The notes: generated by a model not told the origin, from the letters alone. Numbered from the stretch's first letter, positions 19,633-32,567 are shown. The stretch is 64,000 bases of DNA from Parastagonospora avenae f. sp. tritici 18332-5 (GCA_022559985.1 JAFJTR010000001.1:186001-250000), one strand, 5' to 3'. Numbers and translations are program-made.

Positions 19633-22600
19633 ATGCCTCCCGTGCTGAATCCCTTCTTACGGGCCTTCTTCCGTAGCGCACTCCCCAGCCAGTGCCAGCC
19701 GGCTCAACACCACGTATGCGCTCTCGAGATAGCCATGGAAGCAGTCGCAGGCACTAACCATATGCGTATAGGTTCTCCTCGTGCCCACAACCGAAGTCCT
19801 CCTCACCTCCCGCGACAAGGAAACGAACACATCGTACGGCGATCTAAGCGGCTCCGAGGATTTCCTAGCCAGCCATGTCCTGCGAGTGCCGGGCGGCGTG
19901 GGCCCGAACAACCATGTTAAGGACGCAGGGAGCTTCAGAGAGACCAGAGGAAAGGCGAAGCAGTTCACAACAGCGAACGGGCGGACGGTAATCGTCAAAG
20001 ACGCCTTCATATACAGCAATAAAGGTGTGCAGACATGTATAGCGCATACGGAGTAATATAGGGCTTACAAGATACAGGTTTCAAGACACTGAACCAGGCG
20101 CAGCTCTTGACCGACACCATCTTCTACCCCGACACGTTCGACGCGCAGCCATGGCTCGTATACTACATCTCGAAGCCGCTCATCGGGACGTGGGAGGCGA
20201 ATCCCATCATACCGGCGACGATAGAGGCCAAGAAGGAAGCGGTTGCCATACAAGCTGCGGGATCGAGCTCTGTTGCAGGGCTCAACTCGGCTATGCCGCG
20301 CAAGAAGGAAGTCAAGTCCTTTAGCGACCTCCTGAATCACTTTCCTATGATCGCGCGGCAAATGCAGCCAGGACTGGAAAGGCTGTTCAAGGAATTCGGC
20401 AGAGAGCTTGAGAAGCCCTTGCCTTCAACGCCATCGCGGAGCTCACGACGATCGTCTGTGAGCTCGAGGTCAATCCGGTCGCGGAGAAGCGGGTCGGTGT
20501 CCTCAGCGGAGACCGCGCCCCTTTCAATGCATAGCAGCATGTCGGGCCCGAACGGCTTCGTGTCGCAGATCGAGATTGGCGACGAGGAGGTGCAGATGCG
20601 CAACTCGCTAGAGACAGCAGTGACCGCTGCAATCGATCTCTTCCAGATGGTGGACAAGCAGCAGCTTTCTCTGCTGGGCGCCACGACCGACCTCACAGGG
20701 CCCATCGTGGAGCGCATGATCGAGCGATACATAGCCGAACAAGTACACCACCGAACACTATTTCCCCGAATATGCGAAATACGACGGCTCGAAGACAGAG
20801 AGCTGGAGCGGCGCACACGGCAAATGGTGGACATCGACATATCGCAGGTCGGTATAGATATTGGCAATGGGCGCAAGGGCAAACAAGAGCTGGCTGTACG
20901 GCTCTCCAAGGCAGTGGACATGTTCAAGAAAATGGGCGTAGCAGGAAGTCCACAAGAAATGTTGGAGATATTGCTGGGTGTCCAGAAGCACATGACGATG
21001 CCCGACTCCGAATCGAATACGAACGACCCACAGCCGACGACTGGCACCAACGGCGAGCAGATATCAGAGAAGCAGGACCCTCTTCTCACGATCAACGCCG
21101 ATACGCTAGTCTCTCTGCTTCTAATAGTCGTCATTCGAGCTCCAGTGCGGCACTTGCAGGCACGGCTATCATACATGCGACATTTCATCTTCATCGATGA
21201 TGTCGAAAGCGGAGAGTTAGGATACGCGCTCAGCACATTTGAGGCTGTTCTATCTTATCTGTCACAAGACGCGGGAGGTCTGCGAAAAGCAAGTCGTCGG
21301 AATAGAGCCCTCTGGCAAGCGACAAAAACGGGCGATCTTGCGACGATGCAAAGTATCCTTGAGCCTGACCGATCATTCCACGAGAACATGTACTCAAGCT
21401 CGGAGGACGAAGATGTTCAGGAGAACCATCGTCCAGTGCGATTTGCGGCGAGCTTCTCGGATCTATCTGCGCTTGAAGGAACTACAATGAATGGCAACTA
21501 TGAGTCGACGAGGAGAAAGCAAAATAAATCGGTGAACAAACGACAAAATGAGGACGGTCCACTGGCACACATATTTCCCTTTCAAAGAGCCGAGACTCCT
21601 CCATTACCCGAGAGACCGAAGATGAAAAAACGAGTTTCCATGGATACACGAAGCATGTCTAGTGGATCAATGCGATCGTTCAGGTCTCGGACGACTCTCG
21701 ACTCGCACATTAGTGGCATCGAGGGCGACACGTCAATAGAAAAGCTCACAATGACCCAAGGAACTGATGGCGAATCCGTCCTGATGATGGCTGTTGAGGC
21801 CAAACAGGACAAGGCTTTACAGTATTTGCTAAGCCTCAACGAATACTATTCGCCTCACTGGGTTCTCGATGATCATAATAACGAGGGCACCACATTGCTC
21901 AGTGCAGCAGTACAGTTGGCACACGCGAAGACGATGGATACGATTCTCGCCTACGTACTGGAACATAGTGCCAGTCCAAAAGAGTTGAGAGCCCATCTCG
22001 CAAAACAGGACGCCAAAGGACGATGTATGGCGCATTATCTCTTTCATCAACCACGGCTGCTCGACCGGATAGGTCACCTTCTGCCCTGGCGGCTGAAGGA
22101 CAAGAATGGCCAGACACCGATCTTTGCTTTATGCAGGTCTTATGACCACGATCAGTATCACAATATGGTCGATAAGGCAATCTCGGCAGCGACACATGCG
22201 CAGGAGGATGGTCAACCGCTGCATCTCGACGAACACGTCGACAACAAAGGCAACAGCCTACTTCACATCATTACCGACCCACAAATTGCGATCAAGCTAC
22301 TCTATCGCTGCGATTCAGACGCAAACGCAACAAATGACAGGCACTTCACGCCGCTGATGGTGGCGAGCAAGTATGGCAGAACAGACATGGTTCGGGTACT
22401 GTACCAGGATCCTCGAGTAGATCTGTCATTCAGGGACGCGCGGGGTCTCACAGCTGTGGAACTTGCTAAAGACGACGAAGTCCGCAACAGGATCGATGAT
22501 CTTGTGCTGCTCTCTAACGAACCTGGACCTGACGGACGCACGACCACTGTAGTCAGGTCGTTCTTCGTGGAAGATGGATCAGTACGGCTTGTGCTGAAGT

Positions 22601-23766
22601 CCGGGGCGCCTAATGGCAATGGCACAATTACAGTGACGACCTGTCGGAGGTCATCGCACGACTTTGAGAACCTAGCCAAGTGGCTTGCGCAAGAGCATCC
22701 CGCTTCATGGCTACCGGCCATCGCCAACCTACCCTCGCCATATTTGATACCTTCAAGACCATCCCGATCGGTCTTGCGCGATATACAGCTCAGACTTGAC
22801 GCATTCCTCAAGATCCTTCTCCGCCATCCAACCTTTTCCACCCACGAAATGGTATGGGAGTTCTTCCTCGTCCCCGACATAGACACTGTCATGCTGTCCG
22901 AACGCTCAGCCCGCAAAGCCGAACTCCGCGTCGAACGACTGCGCGAAGAATACGCACCCATCTACGATGTCCGCGAAGTTGAGCTCTTCGTCCAACACAT
23001 GCGCGAAAACATCCGCGCCCTACATCACGCCTCGAAATCCGTCCTCCGCCGCACAAACAAAATCCGCTTTGCATCACTCGATCTCCATGACGCTGCCAAA
23101 ATCGCCAGCACCGCCATCCACTCCCTCCAATTCCTCCCCGCACCCCATCTCCGCGCCTACGAGCGCTACATCAAATGCCTCTCTCACAGCGAAGCCAGCC
23201 CCACTGCGGGCTTTTACTACTCCATGCACGCCATCTCCAGCACCATCACCTCCATCCTGGCCTCGCTCTCCCGCCCCTCCACGCTCATCACCTCCATGTC
23301 CGCCACGCAAAAAGCCATCGACCGCCACAACCTCTCTGTGCGCCGCTCCGACCGCTGGCCCCTCGGCCTCCTCGACGACGCGCGCTCCCGCGTCCAGCGC
23401 GACGCGCAGGATAAAATGGACAAGAGCAAACTCGAACTTGCGGACCTCGGTCGCGAACTGAGATATACGCAGCAAGTTGTCGCCAGCGAACTTGCGAGCT
23501 GGCAGGAGAATCGCGTGGAGATGGGGCGGAAGGCGTTGAAGGATTTGGCACGCAGGATGGTCGTGGTGGAGAAGGCGCGGTTGGAGAGTATGCGGCGTGC
23601 GGTCCGTGGGCTGGGGATTGTCAAGTCAAATGACAGCGTTGTGGGTAATGGCGTACCTGGCCCGCAGATCCAGGATGTGCACGTCGAGCATGCGAATCCG
23701 ATTCCGAGGGATGAGGAGTTGGGTGGTGAAGTGGTGCTGGGGAATGGGGGGGGCGGTGCCGGATGA
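19633..23766 (+). CDS. VPS9-ankyrin-PX/BAR endosomal protein, Vrl1-like
   Basis: Exons 19633-19713, 19772-20024 and 20078-23766 give 1,340 residues. Intron boundaries are GTATGC...ATAG and GTGTGC...CAG and keep the frame. Domains in order: N-terminal VARP-like region (~1-110, VPTTEVLLTSRD); a VPS9 Rab5-GEF domain around 430-510 (INADTLVSLLLIVVIRAPVRHL, SGELGYALSTFEAVLSY); ankyrin repeats ~670-915; a PX domain ~930-1,045; a helical BAR-like region to ~1,310. This matches yeast Vrl1 of the VINE complex, which combines Rab5 activation and a SNX-BAR coat at endosomes (family knowledge). Near the end, a run of eight G at 23746-23753 precedes a stop at 23764; in the next frame an acidic, Ala/Glu-rich frame stays open to 23929, so a single-base length error in that run may truncate the annotated C-terminus. 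Confidence 0.88.
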
Positions 23767-24606
23767 CTCTGTGCCGGGGGATGAGGTTGAGCAGGAGATA
23801 CTGCATGCGCGAGAGGAAGCGGGGGTGGAGGAAGTGCAAGCCCCGCCTGACGAGGGAGTATCAGATGCTGTAGCAAAAGCAGAAGCAGAAGCAGAGATAC
23901 CATCTGGGAGTCGTAGTGACGACGCGTAGTAGTCGTAATTCTAATCTTCACTTGTGTATATAAACGTTTCCACTTTTTGTCTTCCCACGACTTGACAGGG
24001 CAAAGCGCAGATGGGCCATCGATTGTCTGATCATGTTCATTCATTCGCGTTGCATCTCTATGCGGCCATTTCCTACTCACTATATCGTTCACATGTGGAA
24101 GGTGATGGGAGCTCGAATGCAACAGAATGAAGTGGGTTGCTATTATAGCTGAAACTAAGAACCACGAGGAAAGATTTCATCGCGGTCATGCATGTGGCTT
24201 CCCTTTGATGTCTGACTTACCTTTCCGTAGGAGTCGATATGAAGATAGTGAAAAAGGTTATGGCGCCTTGGGGTAGTGGTTGCTTCGGGGTCGTTGTCGC
24301 TTTCGGGCATCGTCATGGTCAAATCAAATGTAACTTTTCTATGCTATGTGGTATAGCCCCTCGTCTGGCAGGCAGTTGAATACCTTTTTGCCTTTACCTC
24401 GCCGAAACATACCTTTGTAATGCCGCTTGCTTGCCGCGCCGCAAAATCGCAATGTTGAAAGGAGTGAGTGATGCACGCGCCGTCGCCTGGTCCACTCTGT
24501 GGTCGTCTGATCCCTCGTCTGTCGGTCACTTTGTGCTTGCGCCATGCATCCCATCGGTGCGCAAGCATGCCATCTCGTCGTCTCATTGTCGACCGTCTCT
24601 TATCGC
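23767..24606. other. Convergent 3' region of VPS9 gene and OPI3
   Basis: The first ~160 bases (to 23929) may belong to the VPS9-protein reading frame if the G8 run is miscounted. The rest holds the two 3' UTRs; no other gene is recognised. Confidence 0.45.
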
Positions 24607-25447
24607 TCAAAGCCCCTTCTTCCCACCCTTCCTCTCCCTCTCCCTCTTCGCGTAAATCTCCCCCGTAAACGGATCCTCCCACCTCCTGGCCACACCATAC
24701 GCCGCCGCCACAACACCCGTCAGCAGTATCCCAGCGGGCTTGCCGAACCACAGCGCCGTGGCCAAAAAGCTCAGCGTGCTGCCGTGATACATCGGCGCCT
24801 CGCTGACATTGAACGGAAACGTCGTCACCGGCGCGTCCATCAGGATGCCGAAGTAGTCGCCGAGGTACGTGCCCGTGACGCCGAGCGCGTACATGGAGGT
24901 CAGCACGAGCGTGTTGCCGGTGAGGAAGAGGGGGATGGCGGAGTATTTGACAAGGGGGGAGAGGAGCGCGGGGTGCGTGGGTTGGGCGGCGAGGGCTTCG
25001 TTGTAGCTGGTCTGGGGGTTAGATTTGAGGGTGGTGAGGGGGGACGGGGATGGTACAGGTAGTCGCGGAAGATGCCGAGGGAGAAGATGGTTACGGCAAG
25101 GGCATAGCAGCCCAGGCGGGGGTTGCCGCCGAAGAGCTTGGTTATGACTTTGTTGTGGTATTCTGGGGGTTGTTAGATGAGCTGTGGAATGGTCCCGGTG
25201 CCGTGAATGCGGGTATGGGCAGTGGGTCTGGGAGGTATCGTACCTTGTTGCGCAGCGATGCTACAGGCGCCAATTAGCTATGTCTCTGCAAACTACTCTA
25301 ACATTACTTACTTCCAGAAAGTAGGATTAAACAGTATGCTCGCCGCAGACACTGTCAAGCTGGATTAGCTACCTCATTATCATCCGAAGCTCTTTCCGAA
25401 AACCCACCCCACAAGCTGCGCTGGTTGAAGTCGATGTAAGTACTCAT
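24607..25447 (-). CDS. OPI3: Phospholipid methyltransferase Opi3/Pem2
   Basis: Five exons on minus: 25447-25408, 25351-25312, 25260-25244, 25162-25057 and 25006-24607, giving 200 residues, the normal size. Exon 3 is only 17 nt. All junctions are GT-AG and restore the family sequence: MSTYIDFNQRSLWVSAASIL, NPTFWNIAAQQEYH, FRDYLYNEALAAQ, then GVTGTYLGDYFGILMDAPVT and WEDPFTGEIYAKRERER. The enzyme carries out the last methylations from phosphatidyl-monomethylethanolamine to phosphatidylcholine with S-adenosylmethionine in the ER membrane; hydrophobic segments for several membrane passes are visible, and the C-terminus is basic (KRERERKGGKKGL), as for an ER protein. The start at 25447 is the only ATG consistent with the conserved MSTY(I/V)DFNQ N-terminus. 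Confidence 0.92.
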
Positions 25448-25810
25448 GCTGGGCAGTTAGAATCACGTTGCCTGCTAGATCATGAGACGTGAGGTGTGAG
25501 GAACTGGAGAGTTCGCGCTGTAATGTGGGGGAACTGCTAGCTTGCTAGACATGTGGATGTTGGCAGTTAGCGAGACGTCATAGCTTCGGAACCCTCGAAC
25601 CGCGGCAAGCGGTTATTAACGCAACACGAAGATCAACATTGGGCATTTAGAGATCATTGAGAATATTATCATCTTGGTACAAGAGAGCTAGAGCGTGTGT
25701 TACACTGTATCTCCGTACGAAAAGTCATGATTATGTGTGCCAATTCCTCCAGTTCCGTTGCGCCTTCCTAGTACTGTACATGAATATCGTCTCATCCAAT
25801 CGTGTCCTCT
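25448..25810. promoter_or_regulatory. OPI3 upstream region and permease 3' UTR
   Basis: This 363-base interval contains the OPI3 promoter on the minus strand's upstream side and runs into the 3' end of the amino acid permease gene. No separate gene or clear motif is seen. Confidence 0.45.
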
Positions 25811-27347
25811 CTACAATCCGTTGCTCTTACAGGTGAACGGTCCGCCAAACGAAGCCTGTTTGTAGCCATCAATGATGGACTGTACAGTGGCATATGTTCC
25901 TGCAGTCAAGAAGAGCAAGCCAATGAGGCAAAGACCGATGTTGAAGAAGAAGCCGGCGTAACCACGGATGCCGCGAGTCTTCCAGAATCCCTCGCCATAT
26001 TGAGCCCTCCTCAAACGCATGTACGCAACGCCCCAGAAGATGAATCCGAAGAAGGAGTCAAAGAGCGAACTCATCAGCGACAAGAGGTCGGAGAAGAAGG
26101 GAATGACTTCCGCGATGATGAAGGCGAAGACCCAGAGCACAGCTAGAATGGCAATCCAACTAAGCCAGCCAAGCCATGTGTGGCTACCGAGGTGCTCAGT
26201 GCCAGCGAAGACGCGGAAGAACACGAAGCGTGCCGAGACAGAAGCGTACAGGACTCCGAGGAAGATGATCGTGGGCACCATAAAGGTGAATGCGACCTTC
26301 TTGTACACCTCGTTCGACAGGGAGCCAAAGGCGGGCGCAGTCATGTATTGGTTACCTGTGTAACCATACACGACACCACCGACCAGGCTGAATATAATGA
26401 TCTCGGAGATGGTGACAGCCCAGAGTGCCTTCGGGAAGTCCTTGGGATTCTTCATCTCTGCGATGAAACTAGGCAAGGTAATCTGTCCAATGAAGGTGTA
26501 GCTGATGTTCATGAAGGCGTTCATGCCGGCGACGAAGGTGGTTCCTGCGGCGGGGATGATGAGGACTGTGGGTTCGCCCAGTGACGGGTATCCCGCAGGC
26601 TTGCCTTCGGCACCAGAAAACGCGGCTGCCAGGATGACGGAGATGAAAGTGAAAAAGGCGGAGAACGTGGCGATCTTTGCGAGTCCTCCGAAGGTACGCG
26701 GGATTGAACAAGCAAAGGAGATGACGGCAGTGATAGCCGCGAATCCAATGGTGCAGACACCGTGGCCGGTGATAGTGTTCCACCACTTGGCGCCGACGAG
26801 GCAGTGCAGACCCATGATAAAGGTGTTGTTCAGGATGAACATGACTGCGGTGGCGTAAAAGGCCCACTTCTTATTCCAGAAAATCATTTGACCAAGATCG
26901 CAGACATCGCGAACCTCGGGATGGCGCATACAAAATTCCCTGGATTATGTTAGATATTGGGTTCCATCTGGTGTCCTGCGAGATGACATACCAAGTGATG
27001 AGAGAAGTGTAGAGCACCAAGGAGGCAATGACGACGGTGAGGATCAGACCTGGCACCAGGCCGAGGATGGAGTACGACCATGGGAAAGACATGATGGCCA
27101 AGCAGATGTACTCGGAGAACAGCAGAGCAGCCGTCTTCTGCCACGAACAAGTACGATACTTGATGGCATTTCCAGCCTCGAGTTCCATCTGCTTGCCGAC
27201 GGTGATGCTGGCATCGCTTGAGTCGTCCATGTCGCGACGGTTAGGTGACTCGATCCTGCCGAGTTCGGGGTCTTTTTTCTCATTGTTGCTGCTGTTGCTG
27301 TCGCTACGAGCATCAGCGCCCTTGTTGCCGAAAAGACCTATCGCCAT
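25811..27347 (-). CDS. AAAP-family neutral amino acid permease (Mtr-like)
   Basis: Two exons, 27347-26992 and 26939-25811, encode 494 residues; the 52-nt intron (GTATGT...CCAG) sits in LITW/EFCMRHPEVRDVCD. The N-terminal ~75 residues are hydrophilic and Ser/Asn/Asp-rich; then about eleven hydrophobic segments follow, beginning TAALLFSEYICLAIMSFPW and ending FFFNIGLCLIGLLFLTAGTYATV. The pattern and the WEFCxRHPEVRDVCD motif are those of the fungal Aa_trans group that includes Neurospora Mtr, proton-coupled plasma-membrane carriers for neutral and aromatic amino acids. Specificity cannot be fixed from sequence. The ATG at 27347 was taken because the open frame before it has only a GTG. Confidence 0.88.
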
Positions 27348-28889
27348 TTTACACAGCGGATGCACTTCTTATAAGGAGTGTAAGAGAGACGACGACGGGA
27401 GGATGTTTCCAGGAGCATTAACCACTTGACGTTGATCAATGGCCCAAAGGGAAAGATGGGGTGAGGACAGCTGAAACTGCCTTAGGGAACGATGGTTGAA
27501 AGTTCGCAAGATCGGTAAAGTTGCGACCAGCCGGAGTATGGAAATGTTAAATAGGCAGTGGAGGCAAAGCTTAGCGATAGAGGGCGCGGGTGGAGAAGCG
27601 GACTGCTGCAGTAGGGCTCGCTAGAGGCGCAACCTGACGTTGAGCTAGGCGCTAGTGAGAATCCTGCGGGGTGAAGGACTGCATGTCGGTCAACAAGCGG
27701 GCAGGACAGGCAACCGCACTCGCTCTTCCCTGGCGGTCGCGCCTCCCGAGTCGAAAACGGCCTATCAGCATACCGTCGAAGCGCGCTCCCACGGTTTTGC
27801 GTCTGCGCTATGACCGCTGCATTCTCTTTCACCGCGGCCGCTCATCCGCAATCCACTCCAGGCGCATTCGAATTTTCCCAGTCTCGCTCGGCTGACGCGC
27901 ACAATTGCCATCTTTCCCTGGGTCAGACTATATCCCGGTGACGAAGTGGGCATCGTTGAAATCCGCTTATCGGGCCCCATAACCAGCCCGTCTTCTCGGG
28001 ATCCCGTGTGGCAGAGGGCCTGAGTACCATGTGTCCGCACGTGGAGTCTTAGCATTCCAGCGCCGCCGCGGCCCACCACTAAACTATACGCAAATAGCCA
28101 TGAAGCCGACGAAATCGCCCATCGATAGAGATCAAACACATATACACTGTCTCCTTCCACACTCCTTCCAGCCTGTATGAAACCCTGCAAAGTGCCCATC
28201 AGCGACGTGCGATCGGCCACCGCGCCATGACGTAGCCCCAAGATATTAGGCGCAGTAAGCATCCCGCCAAGGCGACCCAGAAGCGGACAAGCTCAGCGTG
28301 CCAACCAAGGAACTGCGCAATCTCGACGCCGAAGCACGACATGCAAGCCTTGCCAACAGTCCTGCCTTTGCTTGTCCCGACGCGAGTGCCCCAGATCGCT
28401 GTAAGCCGGGTTCCACCACAAACGGTTGCCCATGGCCACAACGGCCGCGGTGCCTCCGATGTGTGTTCTGGCTGGCTTCATGATGTGAGGATGCAGCGTA
28501 GATCATGTTGGATGCAAGGTACTCGGAGTGGAGTCTGCCGGTGTTGATGATGGAGGGAACCACATGGCGTTCTGCACGGCTGATTCCTGCACATGCTGTT
28601 GGTTCAATGCGAAGGGGAAACAACTTCAGGTCGTGTATGCGTCACGCGCTGTGTTGTTGTAACGGTGTTGCAACCTGGGCTTGCAGATGGCTTGCATGTG
28701 CAACATCAATCGGGCGGTTGGCTGCAAGGTGAATTGTCTGCCGCATCGCGTGATGTATGTGAATGTTTCAACTTGCTTTCAACCTTCATAAATGTACAAA
28801 TCTCATCGTCTATCGATGATTGAGTCGAATGACCCTGATCTACGTCTCCAGAACGCCCGCTAAGTTCACAGACATGCCTTGTCAAATAC
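27348..28889. other. 1.5-kb interval between permease and SCY1-like gene
   Basis: Contains the permease promoter on one side and the SCY1-like 3' UTR on the other. Open frames up to 165 codons occur on both strands (for example 27765-28262 minus) but they overlap each other, show no motif and are rich in Ser/Arg/Cys as expected for non-coding GC-rich sequence. No RNA gene was recognised. Confidence 0.5.
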
Positions 28890-31800
28890 TCAAATCAAGC
28901 TATCACTTCCGTTCCACGGAGTCTGCTGCTGTGACTGTTGCTTCTGTTGCTGCTGTCCCTGTGTCTGTGCACGCAACGCCGACATGCTGTTCACATTCAA
29001 TCCACTCGCACTACTAGTTGTCCGACTGCCCATTCCTGCACTCGGCGGCGGTGCTATACTAAACGAATTGTTGTTCACAGGCTTAGGAGGCGGAATGCTG
29101 AAGGATGAGTACAGGTTGCTCTGGCTTGGTTGAGACGACGGTGGTGCTATCGAGAAGTTGGAGAGGCTGCTTGTCATGTTTGACGTAGAGGATGATGCAC
29201 CCCAGGGATTCGACGATAACGTGCTTGAACTGGACGCCTTACTCCAGTCAATGCCACCACCCGTACTTTGGCTACTGTACGATGGTGTGGTGGTAGGAGC
29301 AATTGCGCTGTTCATGCTCATTGTGGGTCGTACTTGTTGTGATGGTGCAGCGAACGAGGGACTGCCAATGCCTGGATTGCTGGGTGCCATCGCTGGGAAC
29401 GATGTGTTCAGGCCGCCAAATGTACTGTCCGGGCTTATGGCTCGGCTTTGTGCTTTTGGCGCGTTCAAGGACATATTATTTTGCGGGGGCGGGGATACAG
29501 GTGGTGTAGACCACGAAAACGTCGCCGCTGGAGACGCATTGTTAGACGACCGCGAGCGGTTTACAGATGCGTGAGATGGGAGAATAGTAGAAGACGACGC
29601 AGAGGCAGAGCCGTTTCCCCATGGGTCGCCACCAAGCATATCTGTACCACCAGAAGAGCCCTGTGGGCCACCGCGCACAAGCGCTGCAAAGTCAGCTTCG
29701 CCACCCCCATCAGCGGTATCGAGGCCATTCGTCGTGCTTAGGCCTCCAAAGCTCATGAACTCGTTGCGCGTGGTCACAGTGGCATTGTTAGCGCCCAGCT
29801 CTTGAAGTTTACGTGTTTGTTCGTTCTCAACACGCGCTGACATCGATTTGATCAGTGCCATGTAAGCCTGAAACTGCGGGAGGTTCAACAAAGGGCCCAA
29901 GCTGAATTGCCAGATTATAGGGAGGATCTCTATGGCAAGAAAGTCACTGTCAACCTGGTGGCTGATAGCTTTGAATACATCAAGAGCGGCCATCTGAACA
30001 GAGCGTTAGTGACGTGCAGCAACATAAAGTGACCCAACTGGGGTGCATACCATGACAGCCGGCTCTTTTGTCTTGATACCTCGTATTAATGGTGTAACCT
30101 TTTCCTGGATGGTGTATTTGTCCAATATTGACACGTTGGAGCTCTTCGCTTTGGGTGCTTCTACCATGCCGGTCAACCCATCTCCCTGGTAGTCGCTCTG
30201 TTCGTCTATGCCGCCGCCACAAAGACTTCTCAGAGCCTCCAGCCCTCGTATCTTGATGCCCATGCTGCTAGTCTTTGCAAAAATAGTGGCGATGACTGGG
30301 AAAAGTTCATTTTTGATCGTCGAGAAATCGAGTTTGGGAAGGACTACGGGCAATGTACGCAACGCAGCGTCGACCAGAGAATGCGTTGGCGACTCAAGCG
30401 CATAGTTGATTATCGGTAAAATGTCGTCTTTGAACTCTTTCCCGCTACTGTTCTCTGCAGCTATTTGCATGTTCTCGAGCAGCACCATCAGGCCTGCCTC
30501 TTTCAAGCTGTCGCGTTCTTGTGTTGCCCCCTTGGCGCTTGGTGCTGCGTTCGACAAAAACGTCTCACGCAGTTTTGGTATGACCTTTTCGGTAAACGCG
30601 CGTTTACCCGTTGGTAACATTGTAACGATTTTGAAGACATTTTGAAGGATCAGGGTGAGCAGTTCACGGTCCTTCATTTCTTCAAGCAACGCAGGAAGTA
30701 TCTTCTTCTCCATTACAGACTTGGGGAACTGGCTGAGAATGCGTGGCAATCCACGCAGGAATTGTGACTTCTCGTTGGGGGTTTTCGCGGGCAGCGAATC
30801 TAGGAAACGAATCGTAGAGACTAGTATGTTGTCAAAATATTGCGCTTGCTGGAACTCTCGTGCGTCCAGTCGTTGCGCCGGACGTCTTGTGATCAAGCGA
30901 TCGAGGACTCCATTGGCAACGTCCCTGGGAAGTGGCTGCGATGACATGAAGTTATTTGCCTTGCTTGGCACCGACGAAGATGATGCGAATGCCCTCTTAT
31001 ATGAAGACGTGCTTCCATTGAAATCCAGCGGACTTTTATGAGGCGAGTTATACAACGCGATAATCAGCATTCCCAAGCTAAACATATCGGCTGCCGGGGT
31101 GACGTTTCCGTCCATGACAAAGTCAGGCGAGGTGTAATCGATGTTCAGTTGTACGTATCGCGGCAATCGCGCATCATAGTTGAGCGCTTCTGAAAGAGAT
31201 ATCGGGACTACGGACGTGGGCTTCGTGGAGTTTTCGGGTGGCGTTGAGAAGCCGAGACCTGAGATTTTCCAGTCAGACTATCATGATGGTTAGCAACGAA
31301 GAGGATGTGCGGGTGGTATCGTTCTGCGTACTTTTGCATTGATGAAGATAGCTTCTGGCGTTATGTTGGCGTGGACCAGGCCAGCACTCTCGTGCAAGAA
31401 CTCCAAGCCTTTTGCGATCTGCAGTAGTCCCTTCTGAATCTCGAGCTCGTCAATCTCGAGTTCCCGCCTTCGCTTCTGCCCGTCTGCCTCTTCTATGACA
31501 TAGCGACTCCGGCGGCCACCAACGCCACCGGCCTTCTCTTGCTCATCCTTTTCCTGTAGCAGTCCAGCAAGGGATGCGGTGACGGGCTCTGTTGCGAATT
31601 GAAGGCCACCGCCGCGAGTCTCTTCCACAGGCTCTACAAGCTCTAGCACACTGGGGTGTCGCAAGCGGGCCAGAGAGCTTCCTTCCTTCTTGAGCCTTTC
31701 GACAACCTCCTCGTGTGCTCGCTTGAGACCGGAGGCAGCAGACCGCCCGCCGAAGCCAGCTCCGGCTGGGGACTCTAGCGACTTTTTATCAAAGACGAAG

Positions 31801-31937
31801 ACGGACGCTGCCTTGCCTGTTGATTTCTTCTTCGCATCGTATATTTTCCATGGCCCAGAGAACGAGGTGGGCTGTGGACTGATGGTGTAGTTGCTCGATA
31901 TGTTGGACGTGAACGACTTCAGCGCATTGGAGAACAT
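28890..31937 (-). CDS. SCY1: SCY1-like pseudokinase with HEAT/ARM repeats
   Basis: Exons 31937-31332, 31277-30051 and 29993-28890 encode 978 residues; introns are 54 and 57 nt. Residues ~1-330 form a kinase-like domain starting with NYTISPQPTSFSGPWKIYDA. It looks catalytically dead: the HRD catalytic loop reads HANITPEAIF and the DFG position reads ISGLGFS. Residues ~340-680 are helical HEAT/ARM repeats (LPALLEEMKDRELLTLILQN, VLPKLDFSTIKNELFPVIAT). The C-terminal ~280 residues are Ser/Asn/Gln-rich with PPPKP and NPWG-type motifs, which in the family (SCYL2/CVAK104, fungal Scy1/Ppk32) bind clathrin or adaptor proteins. The expected role is clathrin-dependent traffic between Golgi and endosomes. 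The first ATG is used. Confidence 0.9.
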
Positions 31938-32567
31938 AGTGGTCTAGTCGCCCGCACGGCGAATCCTTCGGAGTCTAGCAAGCGCGTCATGGAACGGGAG
32001 ATGAATTGTGAAGGTCTCGTGCTGTGGACAGATGTCTCGATCTCGCGAGCTGGAACTGCGCCTAGTTATTTAGCGCATTGCTGGTGATGTGATCAAAGGT
32101 CAGCGATGGTGTGCGACCGGAGTTACTGCATATGTCGATGAGGAGCACGTCGAAAGTCGTTTGTCGGGGCGTCAATAGTAGTAAAGGAAGGCCCCACGCG
32201 AGCTGTGAAGCAAGCCAGGGTCTCTTAGCCCGATGCTTCAGAAGTTCACGTTGGGCTGTGCATGACATAAGCCTTCACACGCATGCACCTCCCCGCGTCG
32301 CAGCCTAGTAAGGAAGGGCAGCATGAATTGAGGATTGACGACGTGAATAGTCATCAATATCCGATTGAGGTAACGAGATACTGTCCAAGACACGAGCGCG
32401 CCCTACGGAGATCTTTGCGGCGGTGCGGTGAGATGCCGATGACTGCACTAAACATATATATACACAGAGCTAACGGTCAGCTTCGGCTGTTCTCCAAATA
32501 ATAGTTCACGCTCCAGTGCTTCTTCCACAAAACACCACCATTGTTCCTCGATTGACATCCCGGCACA
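31938..32567. promoter_or_regulatory. Divergent promoter region of SCY1-like gene and BAT1
   Basis: 630 bases between two divergent start codons. It should hold both promoters and leaders. A short AT-rich patch (acatatatatacacag) lies near 32,452, about 115 bases before the BAT1 ATG, and could serve as a TATA-like element. No gene is seen. Confidence 0.45.

Noticed and set aside
20337..21236. 299-codon minus-strand frame inside the VPS9 gene
   Set aside because: It is antisense to a domain-bearing exon and is Ser/Arg/Cys-rich, as expected of a shadow frame.
27765..28262. 165-codon minus-strand frame upstream of the permease gene
   Set aside because: No motif, no plausible start context, and overlapping frames of similar length on the other strand.
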